DNA of 64,000 nt from an uncultured Clostridia bacterium (lineage in GTDB: Bacteria > Bacillota > Clostridia > Peptostreptococcales > Anaerovoracaceae). The notes under the pieces are model-generated. The model searched no databases. It was not told the DNA's origin and saw only the letters and a program-made list of their open reading frames with translations. Of this stretch, positions 1-8,593 are shown in pieces. A program made the translations under genes and the position numbers. Position 1 is the stretch's first letter; each line of letters starts with the position of its first letter. Location: the NCBI GenBank assembly GCA_934255135.1, contig CAKQMV010000005.1, positions 62,001 to 126,000 on the forward strand, given 5' to 3'.

Positions 1-1
1 A

Positions 2-493
2 AGAGTAAGCAAGGATTGCCTTGTTGGACCTCTTAACAAGGGCTTCCAGTACGCTATGAAGACTCTTGACGGCGGAAGACTCGGCGTTGCTGCAATGTCA
101 GTTGGTGTTGCACAGTCATGTCTTGATGAGGCTGTTAAGTACGCTAAGGAAAGAAAGCAGTTCGGAAGACCTATCGCTGATTTCCAGGGTGTAAGCTTCA
201 TGATCGCAGAGATGGCAGCAGATGTAGAAGCTGCAAGACAGCTCACTTACCACGCTGCAATGCTTAAGGATCAGAACTCACCAGAGGCAACTAAGGCATG
301 CTCAATTGCGAAGTACTTCGCTGCAGAGGCTGCTAACAGATGCGCATACAAGGCAGTTCAGATCCACGGCGGATATGGATATATTCAGGAGTACAAGGTT
401 GAGAGACTCTACAGAGATGCTCGTATCATGAGTATTTTCGAGGGAACAAGCCAGGTACAGCAGATCGTTATTTCAAGTTCACTGCTTAAGTAA
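2..493 (+). CDS. Acyl-CoA dehydrogenase, C-terminal part (cut by window edge)
   Basis: The reading frame is open from base 2, so the gene begins upstream of the window and only about 163 C-terminal residues are present. The family oxidises acyl-CoA to enoyl-CoA with FAD and passes electrons to electron-transfer flavoprotein. Visible hallmarks are MKTLDGGRLGVAA at the start of the C-terminal helical domain, ERKQFGRPIADFQ, the QIHGGYGYIQEY segment, and FEGTSQVQQ near the end, whose Glu occupies the position of the catalytic base of butyryl-CoA dehydrogenases. etfB follows after 20 bases, so this is an acd-etfB-etfA operon; a short-chain (butyryl-CoA-like) substrate is likely but is inferred from context only. 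Confidence 0.93.
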   Translation, partial: RVSKDCLVGPLNKGFQYAMKTLDGGRLGVAAMSVGVAQSCLDEAVKYAKERKQFGRPIADFQGVSFMIAEMAADVEAARQLTYHAAMLKDQNSPEATKACSIAKYFAAEAANRCAYKAVQIHGGYGYIQEYKVERLYRDARIMSIFEGTSQVQQIVISSSLLK

Positions 494-513
494 TTAAAGG
501 AGGATATGGAAAT

Positions 514-1314
514 ATGAAAATCATCGTAACTGTTAAGCAGGTTCCTGATACCTCCGGTAAGGTAGCAGTAAACCCAGATGGAACACTAGATAGAGCGTCA
601 ATGCAGACAATCATCAACCCAGATGACCTTAATGCAGTTGAGGCAGCTCTTACACTTAAGGATGAGTACGGCTACAAGGTAGTTGCATTCACAATGGGAC
701 CTGCTCCAGCAGAAGGAATGCTCAGAGAGCTTATGGCTATGGGTGTAGACGAGACAGTTCTCGTTTCAGCAAGAGAGTTCGGCGGATCAGATACTTACGC
801 AACTTCACAGATTCTTGCAGCAGCAATCGATACTTACGGAGTTGATGACGAGGACATCATTTTTGCCGGAAGACAGGCTATTGACGGAGATACAGCTCAG
901 GTTGGTCCACAGATCGCAGAGAAGCTTCACCTCCCACAGGTAACATATGCAGGCGACATCAAGAAGGATGGAGATACACTCACTATCCACAGAATGCTTG
1001 AGGATGGTTACATGGTAGTTAAGGTTAAGACTCCTTGCATGGTTACTTGCATCAAGGAGCTCAACGAGCCAAGATACATGTCAGTTAACGGAACTGAGGA
1101 GTGCTGGGATATGCCACTTACAGTAATGGGATATGATGCTCTTAAGGATCATGATCTCATCGACGCTACTACTATCGGACTTAAGGGTTCTCCAACTAAC
1201 ATCTACAAGTCATTCACTCCACCACAGAAGGGTGTTGGAATGATGCTTGAGGGTGCAGGCAAAGAGACTACAGACAAGCTTGCAGGAATTCTTGCTGGCA
1301 AGCACATTATCTAG
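514..1314 (+). CDS. etfB: Electron transfer flavoprotein beta subunit
   Basis: A 266-residue protein starting MKIIVTVKQVPDTSGKVAV, the usual EtfB N-terminus. The AMP/FAD-binding alpha/beta domain includes the GRQAIDGDTAQVGPQIAE segment (about residues 118-135), a strong EtfB signature. A good ribosome binding site (AAAGGAGG) precedes the ATG. EtfB forms a heterodimer with EtfA and takes electrons from the acyl-CoA dehydrogenase encoded just upstream; in clostridial Bcd-Etf complexes this pair can perform flavin-based bifurcation, but nothing here proves bifurcation. It lies 15 bases before etfA, so the two are surely cotranscribed. Confidence 0.96.
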   Translation: MKIIVTVKQVPDTSGKVAVNPDGTLDRASMQTIINPDDLNAVEAALTLKDEYGYKVVAFTMGPAPAEGMLRELMAMGVDETVLVSAREFGGSDTYATSQILAAAIDTYGVDDEDIIFAGRQAIDGDTAQVGPQIAEKLHLPQVTYAGDIKKDGDTLTIHRMLEDGYMVVKVKTPCMVTCIKELNEPRYMSVNGTEECWDMPLTVMGYDALKDHDLIDATTIGLKGSPTNIYKSFTPPQKGVGMMLEGAGKETTDKLAGILAGKHII

Positions 1315-1329
1315 GAAGGAGAACTAACA

Positions 1330-2445
1330 ATGACATACAATAGTGCAGATATTGCTGCTTTCAAGAATGTATGGGTATTCTGTGAGCAGCGTCAGGGCGT
1401 AATGATGCCTACAACATATGAGCTTATTTCAGAGGGCCGTAAGCTCGCTGACGAGCTCGGAGTAGAGCTTTGCGGAGTTCTCCTTGGAGACAACGTTGAT
1501 GAGCTTGCTCCAACACTTGGTGGATACGGTGCTGACAAGGTTTATGTTTGCAACAGCCCACTTCTTAAAAACTATACAACTGAGGGATACACTAAGGTTA
1601 TCGCTGATGTTACAAGAGCGTACAAGCCTGAGATCATGCTTGTAGGAGCTTCAAACATCGGAAGAGACCTTGCTCCAAGATGCGCTGCAAGACTTCACAC
1701 TGGTCTTTGCGCAGACTGTACTCACCTCGATGTTGATCTTAACGGATACATTGAGTTCCTGAGATCAGGATCATCACTCGATGTTGATGGAATGAATTTT
1801 GAGACAAAGCTCTTTGATGTTAACACTAACCTCAAGATGACTAGACCTGCTTTTGGTGGACACCTTATGGCTACAATCGTATGCCCAAGATTCCGTCCTG
1901 CAATGGCTACAGTAAGACCTGGAGTTATGAAGAAGAGACCTTTCGACGAGGAAGGCGTAAAGAAGGTGGAGATTATTTATCCGGAGTTCTCACTCACTGA
2001 GGAGGATATCCAGACAGAGGTTGTTGAGGTAGTTAAAGCTGCTAAGAAGCTTGTAGACCTTATCGGAGCTGATTTCATCGTTTCAGTTGGTCGTGGTATC
2101 GCTGCAGACGTTGAGGGAGGAATCAAGCTTGCTGAGGAGCTTGCAGAGGTTCTCGGCGGAGTAGTTGGTTCTTCAAGAGCTTGCGTAGACGCAGGCTGGA
2201 TTGGAGCTGACCACCAGGTAGGACAGACTGGTAAGACTGTTCATCCTAAGGTTTACGTTGCTCTTGGTATTTCAGGAGCTATTCAGCACAAGGCTGGAAT
2301 GCAGGATTCAGAGTGCATCATCGCTGTAAATAAGAACGAGAATGCACCAATCTTCGAGATTGCTGACTACGGCATCACAGGCGACCTGTTCAAGGTTGTT
2401 CCACTGCTTATCGATTCAATCAAGCAGGCGAAGGCCGAAGCATAA
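1330..2445 (+). CDS. etfA: Electron transfer flavoprotein alpha subunit
   Basis: A 371-residue EtfA, somewhat longer than many. The N-terminal alpha/beta domain begins after a short lead (FKNVWVFCEQRQG). The C-terminal FAD domain contains VGSSRACVDAGWIGADHQVG, QTGKTVHPKVYVALGISGA and a terminal region with QHKAGMQDSECIIAVNKNE, all classic EtfA FAD-binding motifs. It is the last gene of the acd-etfBA operon and is followed at 2465-2491 by an intrinsic terminator. The ribosome binding site is GAAGGAG, eight bases before the ATG. Confidence 0.96.
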   Translation: MTYNSADIAAFKNVWVFCEQRQGVMMPTTYELISEGRKLADELGVELCGVLLGDNVDELAPTLGGYGADKVYVCNSPLLKNYTTEGYTKVIADVTRAYKPEIMLVGASNIGRDLAPRCAARLHTGLCADCTHLDVDLNGYIEFLRSGSSLDVDGMNFETKLFDVNTNLKMTRPAFGGHLMATIVCPRFRPAMATVRPGVMKKRPFDEEGVKKVEIIYPEFSLTEEDIQTEVVEVVKAAKKLVDLIGADFIVSVGRGIAADVEGGIKLAEELAEVLGGVVGSSRACVDAGWIGADHQVGQTGKTVHPKVYVALGISGAIQHKAGMQDSECIIAVNKNENAPIFEIADYGITGDLFKVVPLLIDSIKQAKAEA

Positions 2446-2464
2446 TAATAACCCAATCGGAAAA

Positions 2465-2491
2465 GCCGCTGCACCCGAGCAGCGGTTTTTT
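2465..2491 (+). terminator. Intrinsic terminator after etfA
   Basis: Perfect 7-bp stem CCGCTGC / GCAGCGG with a six-base loop, followed directly by TTTTTT. It ends the acd-etfBA operon. Confidence 0.85.
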
Positions 2492-2535
2492 CGTGCGAGT
2501 CGTTTAGTATGCCCATTAATTTATCATAAAACTAT

Positions 2536-2543
2536 GGTAAAAT
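2536..2543 (+). promoter_or_regulatory. Possible extended -10 promoter for the antiporter operon
   Basis: GGTAAAAT (TAAAAT at 2538-2543) lies about 43 bases before the ATG at 2586 and just downstream of the etfA terminator. No convincing -35 box is visible, so this is a weak call. Confidence 0.3.
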
Positions 2544-2585
2544 ATCATGTCGGACTATTTTTTTACGCGGAATTTGGAGGAAAAT

Positions 2586-4871
2586 ATGCACGTACCACAG
2601 CTGATAACAGATCTTGCGATAATGCTATCAACCGCCGGTGTAGTTACTCTGGTCTTCAGGAAACTGAAATTACCAGTAATACTCGGATACATCCTTGCAG
2701 GCTTTATGATAAGCCCGTTTTTTCCTGCGTTTCTGACTGTTGCAAGCAAGGATTCTCTGACTGTCTGGAGTGAAATCGGAGTAATAATCATACTATTTCA
2801 TATCGGTCTGGAATTTGATATAAACAAGCTGGCCACGATAGGTTCAACTGCGGTCATAAGTTCCTTTGTGTGGATGACGCTTACGATGGCAGTTGGGTAC
2901 GGACTCGGTGTTGCACTTGGCCTTACAACTATGGACTCGGTATTTCTCGGCGCGATGCTTTCAATCAGTTCAACCGTAGTGATACAGAAATGTTTTGATG
3001 AACAAGGCCTTTCGGGACAGAAATTCACGAACCTCGTAATGGGAAGCCTTGTAATGGAGGATATCTTCGGAATACTTATTATCGTAATTCTATCTACACT
3101 CTCAGTAAGCAGTGTAAGCGGTGGAGAGATTGCGGTGCAGCTTCTTATGATGGCATCGTATCTCATAATCTGGCTGGTACTGGGAATATATATCCTGCCA
3201 ACGTTTCTTAACAAAGCGAAGAGCCATTTCGACAACGAGCTTCTGACAGTCGCGTCGCTTGGCCTGTGCTTCCTGATGGCACTGTTTGCATCGAAGCTTG
3301 GTTTTTCAATGGAGCTTGGAGCGTTCATTGCGGGATCTCTCATTGCAGGAACAAAGCATGCGGAGAGAGTTATGGAGGCGACAGAGGGCGTTAAAGACCT
3401 TTTTGGCGCCGTATTCTTCCTCTCTGTAGGAACAATGGTTGAGCCTGCAGTAATCGTCGAGAGATGGACTTCGATCATTCCAATCGCTATTGTCGGCGTA
3501 CTTGCTAAGTTTGTGACTGCTATCTTTGGATTCGTTCTGTCGGGTCAGGATCTGAAGACTGCCGTTAAGGCGGGTACTTCACTTGCGCCTATCGGAGAGC
3601 TTTCATTTATCATCGCGTCGCTTGGAATATCGCTCGGTGTTATCGATTCATACCTATATCCGGTTATCGTATCGGCATCAGTTATAACCATTATATTTAC
3701 GCCGGTGTGCATTAAGCGTTCGGATGATTTCGTAAGACTTATAAATAAGATACTACCTAACAAGCTGATTCAGGCAATCAGCGATTATACGTCTGATGAC
3801 CAGGATGATGCGGAGAAGGATCAGGATTGGGGCATTGTTCTGAAGTCTTTTGCGAAGAAGACTATTCTCTACGGAGGCATTATGGTTGCTGCTGCGGAGT
3901 TTTCTATCAGAATCGTGTTCCCGCTGCTGACCAATCGTTTTGAGGTTCTGCATGCGAAGTTGATTGCGGTTGCTCTGGTATATGTCATTATCATAATGTT
4001 TACTGCACCACTGATGGATTTCCATAGCGTAAGCTTCACACATCTGTGGCTTGAAAGACTTGCAAACAGACCGCCTCTTATGACACTTATCGTGCTTAGA
4101 GTTGCAATGCTCGCATTTGCAGCATACATTCCGCTTAGAGCATTTTGGGATGTACATATGGTTGTACCACTTGCTCTAACGGTTGTAGTTATACTGATTC
4201 TGGGTCGAAGCGATGCTGTTCAGACCTTCTACCTGCAGCTAGAGACAAGATTCCTTCGTAACCTTAACGAGAGAACTATCGACGAAGCAGAGGTTGAATT
4301 CGGTAGACAAAGATGGCTTGACGAGGACTTCAGCATTTTCTCATATTTTGTTCCTGCCGGGGCAAGCTATATCGGAAAGACTATTGACGAGCTTGACTGG
4401 GGAAGAAAGCTTAGCGTATATGTTGTAAAGCTCAGAAGAGGCTCTACTCAGGTGGTACTCCCTGAACCTACAACTAAGATAAAGGAAGGCGACAAGCTGT
4501 ACATCATCGGTGATGAAAGTTCGCTTCAGATATTCTATAAGACTCTGAACCTGGGAGTTCCTGACAAGTTCAGAACCCTAAAGGAGTTTATGGAGACCGG
4601 CTATCCTGATACAGAGCATGCGCTCGCTTGCACACCTATCAAAGTTCGAGGCAATGAGGATTATGCAGGCAAGCCTATCAAACACAGCAAGATCAGAAGC
4701 AGAGAGCACTGCTGGATTCTCGGAATTCAGAGAAAGGGCTATGCTGTAACTATGCCAGGCGCAAACATGCTCATAGAGAAGGGCGATATCCTCTGGGTAA
4801 TCGGTCTTAATAATAATATAGGTAAGCTCGCATCACGAAGTGTGGGCAGAAAGGGTGTTCATAATGATTAA
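2586..4871 (+). CDS. CPA2-type cation:proton antiporter with two TrkA-C-like domains
   Basis: About 761 residues from the ATG at 2586, chosen over an upstream in-frame ATG because TTTGGAGG sits five bases before it. The first ~390 residues are a Na+/H+ exchanger (KefB/CPA2) membrane domain of many hydrophobic helices with ILFHIGLEFDINKL, GAMLSISSTVVIQKCF and SMELGAFIAGSLIAGT. More hydrophobic segments follow, then two soluble RCK_C/TrkA-C-like modules at about residues 590-665 and 690-755 (one ending EGDKLYIIGDESSL, the other EKGDILWVIGLNNN). No NAD-binding RCK_N domain is apparent. A role in K+ or Na+ efflux and pH balance is inferred. It overlaps the next gene by 8 bases. Confidence 0.88.
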   Translation: MHVPQLITDLAIMLSTAGVVTLVFRKLKLPVILGYILAGFMISPFFPAFLTVASKDSLTVWSEIGVIIILFHIGLEFDINKLATIGSTAVISSFVWMTLTMAVGYGLGVALGLTTMDSVFLGAMLSISSTVVIQKCFDEQGLSGQKFTNLVMGSLVMEDIFGILIIVILSTLSVSSVSGGEIAVQLLMMASYLIIWLVLGIYILPTFLNKAKSHFDNELLTVASLGLCFLMALFASKLGFSMELGAFIAGSLIAGTKHAERVMEATEGVKDLFGAVFFLSVGTMVEPAVIVERWTSIIPIAIVGVLAKFVTAIFGFVLSGQDLKTAVKAGTSLAPIGELSFIIASLGISLGVIDSYLYPVIVSASVITIIFTPVCIKRSDDFVRLINKILPNKLIQAISDYTSDDQDDAEKDQDWGIVLKSFAKKTILYGGIMVAAAEFSIRIVFPLLTNRFEVLHAKLIAVALVYVIIIMFTAPLMDFHSVSFTHLWLERLANRPPLMTLIVLRVAMLAFAAYIPLRAFWDVHMVVPLALTVVVILILGRSDAVQTFYLQLETRFLRNLNERTIDEAEVEFGRQRWLDEDFSIFSYFVPAGASYIGKTIDELDWGRKLSVYVVKLRRGSTQVVLPEPTTKIKEGDKLYIIGDESSLQIFYKTLNLGVPDKFRTLKEFMETGYPDTEHALACTPIKVRGNEDYAGKPIKHSKIRSREHCWILGIQRKGYAVTMPGANMLIEKGDILWVIGLNNNIGKLASRSVGRKGVHND

Positions 4872-5739
4872 ATACATTGCCGGTCCGCTAATTGGAATGG
4901 TAATAGGTTATTGTACAAATTATATTGCGGTTAAGATGCTGTTCCTTCCTCGTGAGGAGAAATATCTTTTCGGACATAAACTCCCTCTTACTCCGGGAGC
5001 TATCCCTAAGGGCAAAAACCGTCTCGCTAAAGCAGCAGGTACCGTGGTATCGGAGGCTCTCATCACAGAGAATGATATTTCTGAGAAGCTTCTGACCAAG
5101 GAGATGGAAGACGGTCTTGTAGATTCTGTAATGGAGGTTGTGAAGACTCCAATAGAGAAGACTCTTGCTTCAGCAACGAGCGAAGAGCAGACGACTGTAT
5201 TCAGAATTGGAATCGACAACATGGTTACAGGCAAGGTTGTTGATGCAATTTCGAACTATGACTACGAGACTCTTATCAAGACGCAGGGCATGAGAGCCAT
5301 CAAGGAGAAGATTGGCGGATCAATGATCTCAATGTTTGTGTCAGATGATATGATTAACGGCATTCTTGACAGTGTGGTAATGTGGCTTCGTGCATACATA
5401 AACGATGGTGCAACAGCTGCAATAAGACCGCTTGTATCGAATGCACTTTCAGATATCTTCGAATCGTCACCTGAATCACTCGCGGAAGCGGCGGGATATG
5501 ATGAGGATGCAATCCGCGATTTTGTCCGCGAGCTCTATAGAAAGGCTGCAACCCAGGGTGTAAGAAAGGCTCTCGAACGTATCGATATCGCGTCTGTTGT
5601 TGAAGAGAAGATCAATGCAATGTCGGTTGAGGAGCTTGAGAAGCTTGTGCTTGATGTAATGAAGAGCGAGCTTAACATGATTGTCAATCTTGGCGCGCTG
5701 ATTGGTTTCGTGCTAGGTTTATTAAATATCTTTATATAA
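4864..5739 (+). CDS. DUF445 family membrane-anchored protein
   Basis: About 291 residues from the ATG at 4864. It starts MIKYIAGPLIGMVIGYCTNY, a membrane segment, followed by KMLFLPREEKYLFGHKLPLT and PGAIPKGKNRLAKAAG, the recognisable N-terminal motif of DUF445 (B. subtilis YheB-like) proteins. A long helical soluble region follows and a second hydrophobic segment (LGALIGFVLGLLNIFI) ends the protein, so both termini are membrane-anchored. The molecular function is not established. It overlaps the antiporter stop by 8 bases and the cyclophilin gene follows after 12 bases, indicating one operon. Confidence 0.82.
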   Translation: MIKYIAGPLIGMVIGYCTNYIAVKMLFLPREEKYLFGHKLPLTPGAIPKGKNRLAKAAGTVVSEALITENDISEKLLTKEMEDGLVDSVMEVVKTPIEKTLASATSEEQTTVFRIGIDNMVTGKVVDAISNYDYETLIKTQGMRAIKEKIGGSMISMFVSDDMINGILDSVVMWLRAYINDGATAAIRPLVSNALSDIFESSPESLAEAAGYDEDAIRDFVRELYRKAATQGVRKALERIDIASVVEEKINAMSVEELEKLVLDVMKSELNMIVNLGALIGFVLGLLNIFI

Positions 5740-5751
5740 GGAGAGAATGAA

Positions 5752-6231
5752 ATGAAGAAGTTTACAATTGAAATGGAGAACGGTGGCGTAATGACTGGCG
5801 AGCTTTATGAGAATATTGCTCCTGCTACAGTAGAGAACTTTGAGAAGCTTGCTAATGAGGGATTCTATGATGGACTTATTTTCCACAGGGTTATTCCTGG
5901 ATTCATGATTCAGGGCGGATGTCCTGACGGAACAGGAATGGGTGGTCCTGGATACTCAATCAAGGGTGAGTTCACAATGAACGGACACCAGAACAACCTA
6001 AAGCACGAGAGAGGTGTTCTCTCAATGGCAAGAGCGATGGATCCTAACTCAGCTGGTTCACAGTTCTTTATCATGACAACAACATCACCACATCTTGATG
6101 GACAGTACGCATCATTCGGTCGCGTCCTGGAGGGAATGGAGACTGCTGATGAGATCGTAAATGCTGAAAGAGATGTATTTGATAAGCCAATGGTAGATCA
6201 GGTAATTAAGACTATCAGAGTTACAGACTAA
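5752..6231 (+). CDS. ppiB: Cyclophilin-type peptidyl-prolyl cis-trans isomerase
   Basis: A 159-residue single-domain cyclophilin with no signal peptide, so cytoplasmic. Family motifs are FHRVIPGFMIQGGCPDGTG (catalytic Arg in FHRV), LSMARAMDPNSAGSQFFIM and HLDGQYASFGRVLEGMETAD. It catalyses cis-trans isomerisation of Xaa-Pro bonds during protein folding. The ribosome binding site is AAGGAGAG. It is the last gene of the antiporter-DUF445-ppiB cluster, ended by the hairpin at 6267-6294. Confidence 0.95.
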   Translation: MKKFTIEMENGGVMTGELYENIAPATVENFEKLANEGFYDGLIFHRVIPGFMIQGGCPDGTGMGGPGYSIKGEFTMNGHQNNLKHERGVLSMARAMDPNSAGSQFFIMTTTSPHLDGQYASFGRVLEGMETADEIVNAERDVFDKPMVDQVIKTIRVTD

Positions 6232-6266
6232 TTGCGATTGGATACAATTTTAAATATTCGGTTTAG

Positions 6267-6294
6267 AACAGGGCGGAGTGACGCCCTGTTTCTT
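6267..6294 (+). terminator. Intrinsic terminator after ppiB
   Basis: Perfect 9-bp stem AACAGGGCG / CGCCCTGTT with a six-base loop; the right arm runs into TTTCTT. Confidence 0.8.
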
Positions 6295-6363
6295 ATTAAT
6301 ACATACACTTGTCTTTGTTGAATGGACATAGGTTGGTGTGTTATTATTTATGCTATACACCAA

Positions 6364-6392
6364 ATGTATACATCGTGATGCGATGCATACAT
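6364..6392. promoter_or_regulatory. Imperfect palindrome (possible operator) upstream of the aminotransferase
   Basis: ATGTATACATCG (6364-6375) and CGATGCATACAT (6381-6392) form a 12-bp inverted repeat with one mismatch and a five-base centre. It lies just downstream of a possible -10 (TGCTATACA, 6351-6359) and about 50 bases before the aminotransferase start. It lacks a T-run, so an operator is more likely than a terminator. Confidence 0.45.
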
Positions 6393-6444
6393 GATTTTGG
6401 AAGACATATTTCTAGGACACTAAGTTTATTAAAGGGGAATTGAG

Positions 6445-7617
6445 ATGAAACACAGATTCATTGCTAAAGAACACTGGAAGGAACAGAGCACTGCAATGGC
6501 AGCATCAGACGTAATCGCTGCTTCATTTGATGATTGCATTAATCTAAGTATCGGAGACCCTGATATGGTTACTAACCAGGGAATTATTGATGCTGCTTTT
6601 GAGGATGCAAGCAAGGGCTATACAGGATATCCTAATTTCCAGGGTGATCCTGAGCTTAGAACTGAGATCAGAAACTTCTACAAGAGAGCATACGACATGG
6701 ACGTTTCTGACAAGGAGGTTCTTATCACTGCATCAGGAACAAGTGCAATGTTTATGATAATGAAGACTATCCTTGATCCAGGTGATGAGGTTATTCTTCA
6801 GGGACCTTACTTCAGCCCATACCCACAGCAGGTAAGAATGAATGGCGGAGTTCCAGTTGAGCTTCCTACTCTTGAGGAAGAGGATTTCCAGGTTAACCCT
6901 GAGAGACTTGAGTCTCTTATCACAGAGAGAACTAAGGCAATCGTAATCAACTCACCAAGTAACCCTACAGGAAACTGTCTGACAGTTGAGACAATGGAGA
7001 AGATTATTGCTATCGCTGAGAAGTACGACCTTGTAATTGTATCTGATGAGATTTATACAAGCTTCAGCTTCCAGGCACCATTCGTTTCAATCGGAACACT
7101 TCCTGGCGCAAGAGAGAGATCAATTATAATCAACTCATTCTCTAAGAATTTCATTATGTGCGGATGGAGACTTGGTAACATCATCGCTCCAGATTTTATT
7201 ATTAAGACTCTTCTTTCTGTATCACAGGGTGTTATGTTTACTGCACCTTCAATCTCACAGAGAGGAGCAATCTACGCTCTCAGACACATGGAAGAGATCG
7301 TACCGCCAATCGTAGAGGAGTTCAAGAAGAGAATGTACTACGCTGCAGAGAGAGTTAACGGACTTCGCAATATGCACGTTATTTTTCCACCTAAGGGAAG
7401 CTTCTATCTCTGGGTTAACATCAAGGATACAGGCCTCACATCAGTAGAGGCACAGGAGCTTATTCTTAAGGAAGCACATGTTCTGATGCTACCAGGCGTT
7501 GCATTCGGTAACTGCGGTGAGGGCTTCCTCAGAATTGCTTGTACTGTAGGCGTAGATAAATTCAAGGAAGCGTTCGACAGAATTGAGAAGATTGATATGT
7601 TCAATCCTAACCTATAG
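6445..7617 (+). CDS. PLP-dependent class I/II aminotransferase
   Basis: A 390-residue fold-type I aminotransferase. Motifs in order: NLSIGDPDM (substrate-side N-terminus), YPNFQGDPELR, ITASGTSAMFMIMKTILDPGD, NSPSNPTGNCL, SDEIYTSFSF (Asp and Tyr contacting PLP) and SFSKNFIMCGWRLG, where the Lys forms the PLP Schiff base and the Arg binds phosphate. The C-terminal FYLWVNIKDTG and GEGFLRIACTV complete the fold. Substrate specificity cannot be read from sequence. The gene stands alone, with AAAGGGGA as ribosome binding site, a palindrome upstream, and a shared terminator with convergent proC. Confidence 0.9.
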   Translation: MKHRFIAKEHWKEQSTAMAASDVIAASFDDCINLSIGDPDMVTNQGIIDAAFEDASKGYTGYPNFQGDPELRTEIRNFYKRAYDMDVSDKEVLITASGTSAMFMIMKTILDPGDEVILQGPYFSPYPQQVRMNGGVPVELPTLEEEDFQVNPERLESLITERTKAIVINSPSNPTGNCLTVETMEKIIAIAEKYDLVIVSDEIYTSFSFQAPFVSIGTLPGARERSIIINSFSKNFIMCGWRLGNIIAPDFIIKTLLSVSQGVMFTAPSISQRGAIYALRHMEEIVPPIVEEFKKRMYYAAERVNGLRNMHVIFPPKGSFYLWVNIKDTGLTSVEAQELILKEAHVLMLPGVAFGNCGEGFLRIACTVGVDKFKEAFDRIEKIDMFNPNL

Positions 7618-7656
7618 TTCTGCATCCTGAAACAGAATAGATTTTTAAGCAAGATA

Positions 7657-7691
7657 AAAGAGCATGGAAGGTTAATCCGACCATGCTCTTT
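7657..7691. terminator. Bidirectional terminator between aminotransferase gene and proC
   Basis: Perfect 11-bp stem AAAGAGCATGG / CCATGCTCTTT. An A-rich left flank and T-rich right arm let it serve both converging genes. Confidence 0.75.
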
Positions 7692-7702
7692 AGTAATATG
7701 TG

Positions 7703-8488
7703 TTATTTCATTATTTCATCGATTGCCTGGATAAAGGCTCCGCGAACACCGTTTCGCTCAAGGGATGCAACACCGACGATTGTAGCTCCTCCAGGTGAGC
7801 ACACACCATCCTTAAGGATTGCAGGGTGTGAGCCAGTCTCGATTGCGTATGCAGCAGAACCTTCCATCATATGCTTTACAAGGTTATATGAAGTGCCTCT
7901 TGGCATTCCGTGAAGAACTGCTGCATCTGCGAGAGCTTCGATAACCATGTCCATAAATGCCGGTGTGCTTCCTGCGATGATTCCGCCAAGGTCAAGAAGC
8001 TCCGGAGGGAGAAGTTCGATGCTTGAAATTCTTCCGAATATATCCTCGAAGAGGGCGAACTGATCGTCTGTGAGTGAATGGCCCTTAGAGCATACAAGCA
8101 CGCCCTTGCCGACCTCGATAGGAGTGTTAGGCACTGTGCAGATTACATGGCAGTCTGCGGGCAAAAGCTCCATGTATCTCTCATGTGATACTCCGTAAGC
8201 AATTGAGACGACTGTCTTGCCTGGAAGAAGATGCTTTACTTCTGCAAGGACATTCTCAACCTGTGTAGGGATTACGCCGATGATAATAAGCTCAGAATTT
8301 GCTACAACCTCCTCAGTTGTTCCAGGCTTGATTCCAAGTTTGTTGCAATTTGCCTCAAGGCGTGCTCGGTTTCTGGCACTGGCAGTGATTACCTGTGGGT
8401 TGATGCCACCGTACTTGATAAGTCCGGATGCGATTGCTGAAGACATGCTTCCAAGGCCGATGATTCCGATAGTTGTATTTTCAGACAT
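7703..8488 (-). CDS. proC: Pyrroline-5-carboxylate reductase
   Basis: A 261-residue protein that reduces 1-pyrroline-5-carboxylate to proline with NAD(P)H, the last step of proline synthesis. The N-terminal Rossmann motif is IGIIGLGSMSSAIASGL. The C-terminal dimerisation domain carries the ProC signature GSTPAFMDMVIEALADAAV followed by LKDGVCSPGGATIVGVASLE. It is transcribed alone on the minus strand with GAAAGGAG before the ATG, converging on the aminotransferase gene. proB and proA are not nearby. Confidence 0.95.
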   Translation of the reverse strand: MSENTTIGIIGLGSMSSAIASGLIKYGGINPQVITASARNRARLEANCNKLGIKPGTTEEVVANSELIIIGVIPTQVENVLAEVKHLLPGKTVVSIAYGVSHERYMELLPADCHVICTVPNTPIEVGKGVLVCSKGHSLTDDQFALFEDIFGRISSIELLPPELLDLGGIIAGSTPAFMDMVIEALADAAVLHGMPRGTSYNLVKHMMEGSAAYAIETGSHPAILKDGVCSPGGATIVGVASLERNGVRGAFIQAIDEIMK

Positions 8489-8557
8489 GTTTAAATGCTC
8501 CTTTCAATCATATCTGCAATAATGATATCAGCGAATATTGGGCAGGGGAACTACTTA

Positions 8558-8586
8558 TTTCAAATAAAATAGGAATAAGGTATAAT
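8558..8586 (+). promoter_or_regulatory. Promoter immediately upstream of rarA
   Basis: TATAAT at 8581-8586 with a weak -35 (TTTCAA, 8558-8563) and a 17-bp spacer. Transcription would start at about 8593, next to the rarA ATG at 8594. Confidence 0.6.
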
Positions 8587-8593
8587 TTGATGT

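Noticed and set aside
2342..2773. Open frame of 143 codons across the etfA end and antiporter start
   Set aside because: It overlaps two well-supported genes and spans a terminator; its translation has no recognisable features.
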